From positions 9,982,001 to 10,046,000 of the forward strand of contig OZ176050.1 in the NCBI GenBank assembly GCA_964247055.1: a stretch of DNA of 64,000 nucleotides. The letters are read 5' to 3'. The stretch is from Paragordius varius. Its lineage: Eukaryota; Nematomorpha. The notes beneath the pieces are model-generated. The model was not told where the DNA came from. It made no database searches and saw nothing but the letters and a program-made list of their open reading frames with translations. A program made the position numbers and the translations under genes. This document shows, piece after piece, positions 11,501 through 25,400 of this stretch; the first letter of the stretch is position 1, and each line of letters opens with the position of its first letter.

Positions 11501-14500
11501 TTGGGCTATCGTGGTAGTTGCCGTGGTTGTTGTAATAAATCTTACAAAACAACTCGTATTACAGGTTAGTGAGAGTAGTGGGACTAACTTTATATTTAAT
11601 AACATTACATAATTATGATTTTTATCACCATTGCCAGAAAAAGTTAATATGCAAACAAAATTTTCTTATAATTAACAAAAAAGATTATAGATGTGCGAAA
11701 AATTACAAAATTACATTAACTTCCATTGTCGTAGGCGATTTCGATCTATCTAATTCATCAAGAGATGTTGGTTTGGAACGAAATAAAGGCATAAATTTAT
11801 TGGAGATACGGTTAAATGGGTCATTTCCTCCTAAATTTATTTATTAATTTTAATATTAATATAACAAAACTATTGATATATGTCAAAAAATATAGGAATA
11901 CCATATAAATCTTGAGTATTCAGATTAATCAATGGTTGCATATTGATGTAATCGATAACAAAAATACCACATGTGGTACCAATAGCTAATCTATTACATA
12001 ATGTAATTAACAATAAAGCAGTGGTAAAATTATATCGAAGCTATTTTAGAACTTATAAAATGAGTTTTATCTGATTTTTCTTTGAACACTGAAACATCTT
12101 TCTTTATGAAAAATGAATTAAAATTATTTTCTAAATTTACATTCCATAGGATGGTTGAAATTTGATTGAGATGGGCCGTCTAGGTTCAATAATTTTGTGT
12201 CCTTCTCTAGGAGCTGTTATTTGTCCAATTTGATCCAATCCATGATTATCTTGAGTAACTGATGAAGGGTGGTGTTGAGAAGCTGTTGGTGACATAGCGT
12301 TGTTCAGTGGACCGCCGGTTTCAAAAGGTTTGGAGTAATGTTCAATATGTTTGCTGAGAGTTATGGCATGTTCTAAACATATCACGAAATCGGCTTGAAA
12401 ACCGGGAGATTGTTTTACATTCCCAGGTTTAACCTATGACAAAATATGACTCTAATAATTATTACTAAACATGAATTTTGGATCAAATATCTTTAATCAT
12501 TTAATTGCTCGGCAGCATTTTATATTTCTTTAATTTTTAATTTACTTTGCAGATCAATAAGTAGTGATTTAACTTCATTATGCACAAATAAACGTAGTTG
12601 ACTTTGTAAAAAATATTATTTCGCTTTCTGTCTGCACATATATTCCTAGCTTAATATTTATTCAATACGATTTATTTAAAATATGTGTATAAATGGGATT
12701 ATTTTTTCTTTAAATTTAACGCGTAAGAATAAGAATTACATATATCTTCGTAGGTTCCTTTTCAATATTTGAAGTGTTGTCAATTTCTGGATTGAAAGAT
12801 GGGTTGCCAACACGTAGCATCTATATCAAAGTAATTGGTTTATTAAAATAATAAATGAATACAATCCACGAAATAACACTTTTTTAAATTATAGTTTCTC
12901 TAATTAATCACTTTGCCAATATTTTTTGAATATGATAAAAGGACAATTTGTTTAAGTAATATTAAAAACAAATAGTAGTGTTTAAATGAAACTTTGTATA
13001 ACACAATATTTTGAAACACAATCAAGATAAATTACGTTTAAAGACAATAAATATTTAAAAAATCGAGATATTTTTACAGGGATAGGTTTATTAATATCCT
13101 GTTTAGCAAACGTATAAACATTGACAAAAGAGTATCGTTTCTTGCCAATCGCCACAGCCAAAATCGATGAAGCCATATCAAATTCCACCAAAGTTATCGG
13201 TAAAGTAACGCGTGTTTTAACATACGATTGTTGTGAGTTTGGTTTAGGGTTTGAGTTTATATTGCTGTTATTGTTTGGTTTTTGTGTGTTTGAAGCGGTT
13301 GTTTGTTGACTATCCGAAGATGAATTGGTATAATTAACGCTGCTTAGTGTAGATTTCCCTCCAGCTGATGTTGGGGAACCACTTGTGTACAACTCTTTAA
13401 CATCGGGAGGCGGTAGAGTATTGGTGTCTAAATAAAAGGGTATTTTTCACTTTGAATTTGAATTTAAAATTTTGAGATGAATCGATATGCTAAGGAAAAT
13501 TTTAATTTGTTGAATAAACGTAAAATTATAAAAAATAGATTCTCTAATTAAAAATTGATAGTTTAATTCTCTCATTATCTAAAAAAATGAGCGGAGGCCA
13601 TGTATGCCAGCCAAAGTTTAATTAATGAACAAAAAAATTTTAGTTTGTTCAAAAAGATGGTTAATTGTGTTAAGATTGTATTTATGGCCAATATTTATAT
13701 TTAATTGGTATCGCTCAAAATTAATAATTAATTCTTTAATTAACAATAAAACAAAATGTCCATATGTCATGAATGTTAAACAAAAATTAATTATTCTGCT
13801 CATATATTTGGGGGTTTAAAATAAGTATGAAATTTTTAAAGTAAAATTATATTAAGTTATAATACCTGGAATGTTTGTTTCTACAAGTTGTGATGGTGTT
13901 TTTTCATCTTTTATTTGGCTATTCAGGGTACGTTCAAATATTTTGTTGGTTTTTAAACGGTAAAGTATTTGCAAATTCACTATAATTAAACATTCAAAAA
14001 ATTGATATTTTAGCATATTATTATATTTTATGAGTCAATAAAATAGAAAAAAATACTTGCAGAAGCATCCCAAAACTTGAGTGTTCCATCAGAATGACTA
14101 TAATTTAAAAAACATTTATATTCTATTGAAAAATAGAAAATTTCAAAATTACGAAACTATACCAAATCGTTGTTTTTATATTTTGGAATTAGGACATATT
14201 AGTAAAAAATGAAATATAAATGATAATGCATTATAAAATGTAAAAATAATTAAGCGTGGTATAAATGCATCTAATGAAATTTACAATAAATTATTTAGCA
14301 TGTATTTCTTTACATAAGACACTATTTTTACCCGGTTAATATGATCTCCTGATAGCTATTCGTAAATTTTCCAAGTTCCCCGCCGTTTAATGGCCAATTC
14401 TAAGTATGATATTATTAAAAAATGATATAGAAAGTTTCTCATAATTTTCTGAAAATTTTAATTTTAAAATAAGCTGTATAAATGAATTCAATATATAAAT

Positions 14501-16378
14501 GGCAAATTGATATTAGAATAGTATCAAAATGAACTGAATACCTTTTCACTGTAACCAATTTTCTTTTGCTTCATGCCTACGCTATAGAGTTGAGATATGA
14601 GTTGAGGGTTGGGTGGATCAGCAAAGTATTGAATGAGCGTAATGGGATTCTCATGGAGATCAAGGGCAAATGGATTCTCAAAACACGGATAACTAAAGAA
14701 AAGGTATTTGGTTATTTTTTTTTATAAAAATTAGATGACTATCTAATTATGAAAAGAATTGTGAAAAAAACTAATGTTATTTGTAGCAAAAAACCTATTT
14801 CATTTTCAGAATTATAAATACTTATAAATCTTATAGAAGATTATTGAGCAAACATTGAAACTTTACTGTAAATAATTAAAAAAATGATTACATTTAACTA
14901 TTACAAATGTAATTTACAAATACATTTGAATCTTTATGATAATCAACTAATTTTAAAACGCCATAATGATACAACACATAATAGCCACTTAAAAAATATT
15001 GCTGGAAAAAAACCTTTATTTTAAGGTTTAAAAAATATTTTTAACAATCCCTTTTATTTAAAAGATGAAAAATGGCAAAAAAAGATTAAAGAAACAACAT
15101 ACCCCTGGGAAGTTAAATCTATAAGGACCAAATCATTCGTAAACAAAACGGCTATCGCTGTTGGTTCAGTAGATTCTACGTTATAATATTTTTTTCAACT
15201 TATAATGTGTCATTTACAATAAGAATAAAAAAAATAAACTGTCATTTTTTTTTCAAACGATTACATAATGAGAAACCTATTTTATTCGTATAAGCAAAAT
15301 TATATGCTAATTATCTTTAAAAGACTTCAAAAAAACTTCAAATGTCATACTTAACGATTATTAAATATGGTAAGTAAAATGTAAATTTTACATTGGTAAA
15401 GAAAGATAAAAATCGATTTTACATCATTCATTTATGAAATTGAACACAAAAAAACAAAATTCATGTGTAAAATTTTTTAAAAGGATTAATAATATAAATA
15501 TTTTATAAAAATCATTTTGCAAAACTTGAGTATATAAATAAACCTGCTGCAAAAGGACTTTTAGCTAATGCAAAAAAATCAATAATATGATGTTCCATTT
15601 CTAAGACTGTCGTAGATTTACCCTGCATGATTGTAATTGTTGGAACGTTGAGAGTTAGCCCACCCGAAAATATGATCAAATTTTCACTAATACACACATA
15701 AATAATCGTGCAAAAAAAGAGCATTGAAAAATTTTGACTAATGTGACAATTTATTACATAAAAGTTAGTTAGGGTTAAGTATGATAATAAAATAAATCTA
15801 TTAATTTATCCAATCAATTTAAAATATTCGAATATATTTTATTAACACAATACAAAATATTTCTTAGCATTCATTGGCGGTAAAAACTATTATTGATACT
15901 ACTTTAATATAAAAAATTATATATATAGTGACAAATACAAACCCAGATTTGGTGACACTCCAATCAACTTTATCGATAGGAAAACATTTGTCCAGTTTCT
16001 CACTAGATCGAGCTAAAAGTGATATATTATAATTTAGTTTATTAATTTTTGATTTAATTATAGAGCATAATTTAAATAAGAAAATTAAATAAATTATTTA
16101 CCATGTGGAAAACTTATGGAAAACGGTTTTGTGTTTTGGAGTTTGTTGTTATTTGTAATGTACCAGGTTAATAAACTTCCATCGATGTGACTTGACATGA
16201 AAGATTTACCATCGTAATGCCAAGAGACGCTTTTTAGGGGCTAATATAATATTTCATGAAATATAATGTTTCGAAAAAACACACATAAATAATAATAAAA
16301 ATTTATATATAGTTGGCCCATAAATCGCACCGATCGTAAAAAAAGATATAACTCAAGTTAAAGAATATTTTTTTCAGT

Positions 16379-16437
<59 letters not shown>

Positions 16438-19400
16438 CCTATTTTTAAAAAAAATAAAAAATAAAAAACAAAAATTATTTAGACACTCACTATAATAGCT
16501 CCACTACAATTTAACGAATCCCAAAAAGTAAACCTTATTTATTAATCTAAAAAGTGCCTGTTAATCAGCCTAAACTAATCACTTTATATGAGTTATTTTT
16601 TAAAAACAAAGGAGGCTACTCTACATAAAAAGTTGTAAATTAATCCAATAATATATGTATATAAAAATATATATTTTACTACGGAATGATGAAATCGAGC
16701 ATCGATACTTTTGTTCCGTAAATCCCACAAAACCATACTACCAGTTTCGAACCCAAGGAGGAGCTATCATTGAAAGAACATACATAAATTGACATGAAAA
16801 ATACATTTTAAAATATTGAAATTTAAATTTTTGGCATTTTTAGAATGGTTGATAAAATTGTTTTATGTATATAATTATATAAAATTACTTTATTTGGATC
16901 TATTGGGTTATCACTTATATGTACGACGGCACCAGGGTGCAATTTACTCATTCTAAACATATACATTAAATTGACCAATGTAATTTAACAGTTGTTAATA
17001 TTTTATTGTGTATATATAATTAAGTAACAGCGTTTTCAAATGGGTAATCATTTTAATTAAAATTGGCGATAAAAATTTCTAAGAATTATCGTAATAAATT
17101 ACAACATATAATTTTATCCTTACAAAAATAAATAACGGAAAAGACAACTAAAATAGTCATAAATAATCTACTTTGCCCCTATTTAACAATATATTTGACA
17201 AATTGATATTATACAAAAAATAGAAAAATAATTGACTAAGTTTTAAACATTATTTATCATACAGAATATATCTTCCACAAAAATCTTCATTCCATAGATT
17301 TGAAAAAATTATATTTAAAAAAAAGAACAAAAACAAAAAAAGCATGAGACATACATATCAATAGTTTTATTCCAATTTATGACATAACCAGACAGCTTAA
17401 AATTGTCAATGTTAACAATGTGGATATTTCCTTTCTGTGTTCCCACAAACAGCCATTTACTTTGAAACGGTAAATGCACAAAAGTAATCCTATAAAAAAG
17501 ATAAATTGTAAATGTGAACCATAAATTATAAGGGATTTATTTGATTTTAAAAATATGATATTTGTAAAATGTATAGAAATCGCATAAAAATTATATTATA
17601 AGTTTGTAAAAACTTTTTGTTCCAGCAAAAATAGCATATATATTCTATAATTTGTGGGAAAAAGTTAAACAATTTTTAATTAAATTTTTAAAAGCAACAT
17701 AGTATGTCATAAATTTAAAACGGTAATAGGATTTTTGTATACAGTAGCGTATGGCATAAAACAATATTAGTCCATAAAGGAATCGAAAAGTGTTTTTTAA
17801 ATAAACAAGGGGATATTATGGATATGTGTATATACAACTAGGCTTGTTTTTTTAAAAAAACATTTTTTAATTCTATTATGGACTAATAATGTTTTATGCC
17901 ATACGCTACTGTAATATATATAATATATATGTTTAACATGTCATTCAAGCAACAGTAAGATGCTCAAAAAATATTTTGTAATCGATTTGCTCTGTTGTGT
18001 TTCCTGCTTACCAGATTTTTTTATAATTATATTTTAATAGAAAATTTTTATTTTTAGTTTTTTAAAAATATGTCAATTTGCCTAAATAGCAACTTTTGAT
18101 TCATTCAAGATATTTTTTATTATTTCATATGAATCAATTGGTCCAAAAACATCAATTATATATTTTTACATTTAACGGACCGCATCAAATTTCGTTTTTT
18201 ATATAATACGAGCAGCTTATTTTAGCATTTGTAGATAGAGTTAATCAAAAACAAATTTAAAAAGAATGTAATATATCGATTTTAAAAATGTAGTACCTTT
18301 CACGCTGAAATTTAAGGGAATGCGTGATGGTTGGTGGATTTTGTTTCAAGTTCCATACATGCAACGTGTCATCGGTACAGGATGAGATTAAAGCACCCTT
18401 AAAAATTATTAATAATAAATTAAAATATTTAATTAAAATCTATTTACATTTACTATTTCTAAAAAAACATATATAGGTAAGGAGCCATATAATTGTTTAC
18501 CACCTGTTAAAATTTAAGCTTTTTACCTTATCCTAAAAATATTTTGAGATGAAAAATTTACCTTACATATATTAATTATTTTGCGGCAAAAAAACAAACA
18601 AAAAGCAGGACAAAAGTTTTATTAACAACAGAAACTTTAATGACTACAAAAAAAACTAATAAAAAATTTTCATTACTTTTCACACATCATAAAGCATAAA
18701 AATTATCAATTTGCCTATATATTATACGAGAATCACTTATATTAAAAACTAATGAGGTAAAAAAAATAAATTCACAATTCATCCTTTATTAACACGTAAT
18801 TACTATTATGCGGTCTATGCGCTAATTTGGCGAAAGCGAATAACTTTTTTTTAGTTTTTATTACAAAAGTAATCTGTGTGCCAGAAATTATTTTTGAACA
18901 AAAAAATAGGATTGACAATTATGGTAGTCGGTAGTAATATAATAATTCTTAATTAAATTTTTTTTCTTTCTTGCTATTACATAATGAATCTTGCGGCTTA
19001 CAGCAAGTAATTTTGTGCGCCGAAAACAATCCCATTACACTAGTTACTCTTATAAATATATATTCTAATATAACTTTAATACATTTGGATTAACATATAG
19101 TAAAAAATGGCTCATGGAATAATATACAGTAAAGAACGGTAACAAACAACATAAATGGTAAATTAAACGTTATTTTTCTTATGTTTTAACAATACTTTGG
19201 TGTTATAATTATGGACAAATTTTTTTTCATGCTATACGCTACTGTATGTGCATGAATATTATGTGGTCGGTGTATATTAATCTTATTTTCGAAAACCAAA
19301 AAGAAAACAAATATATAATCTAATTAATCCAAAAATATTAAATAATTCATGTATTGTTACAAGAGACCGCGGGACCATATTTTCTACAAAGAAGCTTTAA

Positions 19401-22400
19401 TGCAATCAGTTTGTTTGGTGATATATTAAAAAATTGTATAATATATTATTTAATTAAAAATGTCCATTTAGTCACATATGTGGCCAAGATTTTTACTGCA
19501 ATGCAAAATACGAAGGATTTTAAGATACCATTCTATACTACTATATATTATGGGATAAAAATTGTGTAATTAATCTTAATTAAAGAGCGGTTTTTTTCTT
19601 TTCTCGTTTAAGAACAAAAGGATTAGAAAGAAACGAAATTATAAGAATACAGTAGCGTATGGCATAAAACAATACTAGTCCATAATAGAATAAAAAATGT
19701 TTGCTTTAAAAAAACAAGGGGTTATTATGGGTATGTGTGTATACAACTAGGCTGTTTTTTAAGAAAAACACTTTTTTATTTTTTTATCGACTAATAATGT
19801 TTTTGATATACGGTGCTGTACTAACAATTTAGATTTTTTTTATGATTTTTGTGCAAACTTATTACGATTTCCTTAGTATATAAAATGTAAAGTAGATGCC
19901 CAAATACGGTTTATACTATTTGGTTTTGGATTAATGTACACCAAAATTTATAGCTAATTTTTTGAAATGCAATTAATTTTATTTTTGGTGGTCTAATCAG
20001 CCTGATTGATGAAACATCCTAATTTTTAAAAAGGTTTTGATGCCGGATATTAGCGAATTTAAATATATTTTTCATATACTGCGTATATGTTTTTAACCAT
20101 TTTTAGATAGTTTTACTGCGATCGTCAAATATTCTTAATGTATCAGAATAGAAATTCGTTTATAGGTTTATTTGAAGTATGTTATAATTCCCTTCTTGCA
20201 TGTCTTTTTACATAAAGAACAAAAAATTTACAGCCTATTTTCTTATACTGTTAAACTTGTCCTCACCTAAATGCCATTTAATTACATATTTCAGCTCATT
20301 AAATACCATATTTATGAAGGTTAGCATAAACCTTATCTAAAGATGCACACCATATTAACATTGAATATATATATATATATATGTTGATAACTATGGGATA
20401 AAAGAGGAGTAATCTATCATTATATAACTGGTTGATTGATTTTCATCCCCACATTTATGGACGCAATATATCAACTAGGCTGAAAAGTTAATTTGAAGAA
20501 AAAAACAGCATGTTGGTGTGGCAGAAAAACGCATTAAAAGACAATTTAATTTGTCACACAAACTGTGTGATGATTAAATTAATATTATATTATTATCTAA
20601 CTAAGAGTATACATGTGCTAAAAAACAAATTAGCAGGGAGAATGTAAAAATTGAAATCGTAAATTGCACATCTTTGCCTGCTTCTCCTTCAGATATCTAT
20701 GATTAATGTGCCAGTAGCAGCCTATGTATGTTAAGGGATTTAATTTTACTCCTTACAGTTATATAAACTCAATTTGCGTTAACTCTTTTTTGGACGAAGG
20801 GACATCCTAAACCATTTATCATTATATACATATATACAAAATTCTAGGAAGTGATGTAGATAGGATCTTAGATACGGTAACGTATGATGCAAAAAAACAA
20901 ATGGTCGCAATTTAACTATTCGTTTCTTATATTTAACGTTATTAATGTTGTTGCTTATTTAATTATGGCAAACTATTTTTTTAAGTCATACTGTACCATA
21001 TAGAAGTTTATTCAAACAAAGCTATAATTTTGTGTAAAATTTATCATTTTTCAACAAATTTTTTAGTGAACCTTTTCAACAAATATATATATGTATATAT
21101 ATGCCTACCTCGTTAATTATGAACAGGATTTGTTGGACGGATGCAAGTGTTTCATGTTTAATATCAATGTCTACTCCAGGTTTTCCCAATCTAAAATTAT
21201 AGTTTAGCATCATAATATGAGTAAAAATACAGAAATAATAATTATAAATGTCAGAAATTGTGTTATGTTATAGTATGAAATATGTGGAAATGTCATAATG
21301 ATAGGAGACACGAGTGTTAAAACTCAATATATTGACCAAAAAATCTGAAACATGTATGTATAAATAAAGAATTAAAAAAAATTTCTCCTTGCCTTTCCTC
21401 TGAAATAACGACATTTAAGCCAAAAATTCCAGCTCTTTATACTGTAATATATTTTCTGTGTCATGCATTCCTAGTAACAAATATATATATATATTAAAGA
21501 TAAAATACATCAATTACAACATTTTATGATTATTCAATCGTAAGCATCTTTCACCATATTCATTAAGGTGGCATAGTCCATAACATTTAACTGTAAACCC
21601 ACCAAAAGTTGACTCCATTATTAATATAAAATAACAAGTCTCGGAAATTAAATATAAAATAAATTTTGGGCTTAAGAGCGAATATTAATGTATTAGTATA
21701 TAACACTAGACAACAAATTTTAACTTTTTTTAACTGCCATTCTTGTAAATTTAAAATTTATTTCATTAAAGTACATAATTAGTATATATGAAAAGAAAAT
21801 TGGTCTTACATGGAAGAATTTTTATATATTAGAGTTTATCGATAATTTTTGGCCCCGATTTAACATTAAACTCGAAATTTCAAAAATTTAAAGTTTTAGA
21901 TATGAAGCCATGTATTTTATATCATTCGAAAGAGAGCAAAAAACTGCATCTTTTAAATGGTAGTAAGTCATTTAAATCCATCGGATGTAAAAGTTATTTG
22001 GATTTAAATGGTCAAAATTTTCAATCCTTAAATAAGTCAAGAATTTTCACAGACAAACTAATTTGAAAATCATATAAATTATTTTAATATAATTATTAGA
22101 TTTATATTAGTATTTAATTTAAAAAAAGTTTGGAAAAGCTTTTGGTTTGCTTTTTTAATAAAAAATATTATTATCATAAATATTTTACCTAGTGGATACT
22201 AAATTGCATAGTTATAACTGTAAATTTATTACATAATGGCTATAAAAGATCAAAAATACCTTAAACTTTGTTTTTATCTTTAAATTTTCGAAATTATCAG
22301 CCTTGTAAAGAAAATAAACTAATATTGATGAGATGGTAATTTTTAAAAAACAAAAAACTTAAAAATGGCTGTTTTGAGTGACATAAAAGCAATAAAAAAA

Positions 22401-25400
22401 ATGTTTTAATCAAAAAAACTTTCTTGTGTTACTTTTTTGGATATTCATCACCATCTAAACAAAGTTTGAGCTATTTTCATCCATTAGTTTTAAAAATATA
22501 ATAATTAAAAAAAAATGCTCTCGCTTCGCGCGTTTGTCGCTCTTTGTGTCCAATATTAACTGTCGATGTAATACATATTAGTATACATTTTATAGAGTTT
22601 TTAATACTCTTTCGAATGATATATTACAAATGGGCATTACTTGTATATTTTTTTAAAAAAAAACATTTTTTAGTAAAATTTTGATAAAGAGGGCGCATAA
22701 TCTAAAAAATCAAATTATACAAAAACAAAAGTGCTTTTTTATGGCCCTTAATTATTCAAAAGATTTTTTGATGTACTTATTTGGAGTATATATTTCTGCA
22801 AATGTGTCAAATACTATAAAATTTTATCGGTATTATGGTCCCTGAGACAAGAAAAATTTTTTTTGGCCCTTTAAAAATTTTTGGTAAGTACCACTGATAA
22901 ATATAAACATATCAATTTACGTGCATCTTAACAATTATAAACCAAATAACTATTTAATATTGTCATTTTATTTCTTAGTTTTTATTTAATTTTTTATCCC
23001 AGTTATTATATGAAGAAGTTTTTACAATATTATACACGAAATATAATAAATATTATTATTATTATCATATTAATATTCGTTCTTAAGCCCAAAATTTATT
23101 TTTTTAATTTTAAAGATGCGACTGAAAACCCCCAATCAAGGTCTCTGAACTAAAAGATATCTAAAAAAGGCCTGTCGCGGTGTCGCTTAAAGTCCCTATA
23201 CTAATGGCATATCTATGATTGCAATAATATTGAAAGAATTTCTATTTTTTCCTAATATAGATAAATTATTAAAATAGATGTGATTTGGTGGTTTAAAGAA
23301 CTGTGAGTTTCAACAAAAAGAATCAATGTTTAGAAATAAGTAGGGATATTTCGGTACTTATCTATATAAAAAATCACCAAAATTATGATAATGATTGTTA
23401 AAAATTCAACAGACCAAAACCAAATAAATAGAAATTTGCATCTCAAAAGAATTTCACCACCTAATAATCGTTTATTGATGCGAAAATAAAATTTTGTTTG
23501 AGTTCCATAAATAATTGAATTTGTTTTGGTATAACAGGGATTCTTTAACATGGTAACTTTTGACAGGCAACACAAAAAAATATTATTAATTTGCACAATA
23601 AAAGTTTAACCTTGACTTTGACTCTGGAAGATGGTTGGATGAATACATGCAGTCATTATATATAAAAATAAGTCTAATATATGGTTCAAGCGCATTTATA
23701 ACCAATGTGTCATTTATTCATTGAAACATAATCCAAAAAGTTGAATTTAAATAGCTTTTTAATTTATTTGATGTGAACTTTTTTTTAGTTCGTTTAATCT
23801 GAAAGTTGGAGGTGTTTTCATATGCAATTTCGTATATATACCATTTGCAGTTCAATTTCACCCTTAAACAATTCAAATTCACCCTTGAACAATTCAAATT
23901 CACCCTTGAACAATTCAAATTCACCCTCGAACAATTCAAATTCACCCTCAAATAAAATATATCTTTTTTAAGATTTAAAATTACCTATATTTTATATATT
24001 TTTCAAAAATAAAAGTTTTGTTTTAAATTAAAATAATACTGAAAAAATAATAAATTATACCATAAACATATATTTCATATCAATAATGAATTATACTAGT
24101 TCAAAAACACATAATTTATTTTTAGGGTGAATTTGAATTGTTCAAAGGTGAATTTGAATTGTTTAAGGGTGAATTTGAATTGTTCGAGGGTGAATTTGAA
24201 TTGTTCAAGGGTGAACTTGAACTGTAAATGGTATATCCAAACACATCTTGTAAAAAATTTTAATGAAGTATTCTTACGTGACTGTTTCATTGAATATTTT
24301 ATCATTAAATAAAATTTATGTTGTGACGGAAGATTCATTCGATTATCGTTTTTATTACAGTAAAGAGCGAAATATCATTGGTTATAAGCGTCTTTTGATT
24401 GGTGAAATGAGGTTAATGTTAATACTGCTTATATAAATTATATTCTTAACCTATTATTATAAACACCCTTTTATCCAATAATTCTAGCATTTAACCAATA
24501 ATGAATACGCATATCATTAATTAGACTAAATTTAGTAAAAAAAATTATTCACTAATTATAGGCTTTAAATTTTTTGAACAAATTAACAATTTTTGTTTAA
24601 TCGATTTAAAAGCTAACATTTAAGATATTTTAAACTTTTAAATCAGAAAATTTGATTATATTAATTTACCGATAAATAGTGATAAACCTCTAATTGTCTA
24701 CGCTAGTTTAAGTTTTTGATTGTTTATTTTTAAGGGCCGTTACAGTCACGTATGTAGTATTTATAACCGACCAGACTTGACCCTAATTACATGCATCTTA
24801 CGGTAAGTATTAAGTTATCAACATTTATTTATCTAAAGATTAAACAGCAAAAACCGTAAACTAATTAATTTTTTAGGATCATGTTGAAAATTTTAGATTT
24901 TATATATCTGCACAAAAAAAATGCCAAAGTTAATTGAAAAATTAAAGCTATTAGCATTTCAAAAGTAAAAGCCGTAGCTTTGCCATAAACAAAATTATTA
25001 TTTTTATAACTCACAAAAGTTTTTTAATTAAAAATATGCTGAAGCATAACGTTTTTCGCGAAAAAAACTCACAAATTTAACCTAAACTTAATGGAATGTC
25101 AAAGCGAGAATTCATTCAATATTACTAAATTTAATATCGAAAGCGGGATTAAAAAAGATCAAAAAATCAAACTATTAATTTTTGAGTATTATTTCAAAGA
25201 TGATGCATAGGTTAGGACCGACTATTGACTACCCACCATTTTTTTAAGTCATAAAAAAATATTATTTAAAGTAAAGTCCAACATTTGAAAAACAAGTTGT
25301 CGCCGCTTAAATGTCCTTGAATTCAATTAAAAAAAAACTTTCCTGAACAAGCATATAATAAATAACCATTTTATTGGTTAATTATTTGTAAGATAATAAA

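Larger units (their letters stand above)
18398..21108 (-). other. Tomosyn intron 3, repeat-rich
   Basis: A 2.7-kb intron holding three family-2 MITE copies (19127-19244, 19650-19818, 20875-20993). The rest is AT-rich sequence with no exon-like or RNA-gene signal that I can see. Confidence 0.7.

Noticed and set aside
23851-24222. Regularly spaced repeats taken as a CRISPR array
   Set aside because: The units are directly adjacent with no spacers, in a eukaryotic intron, and inverted between the two halves.
23718-24338. Open frames with repeated RVNLNCS / QFKFTLE units read as a repeat protein
   Set aside because: They are translations of the 21-bp tandem DNA repeat in a transposable element. 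The frame stays open only because 21 is divisible by three.
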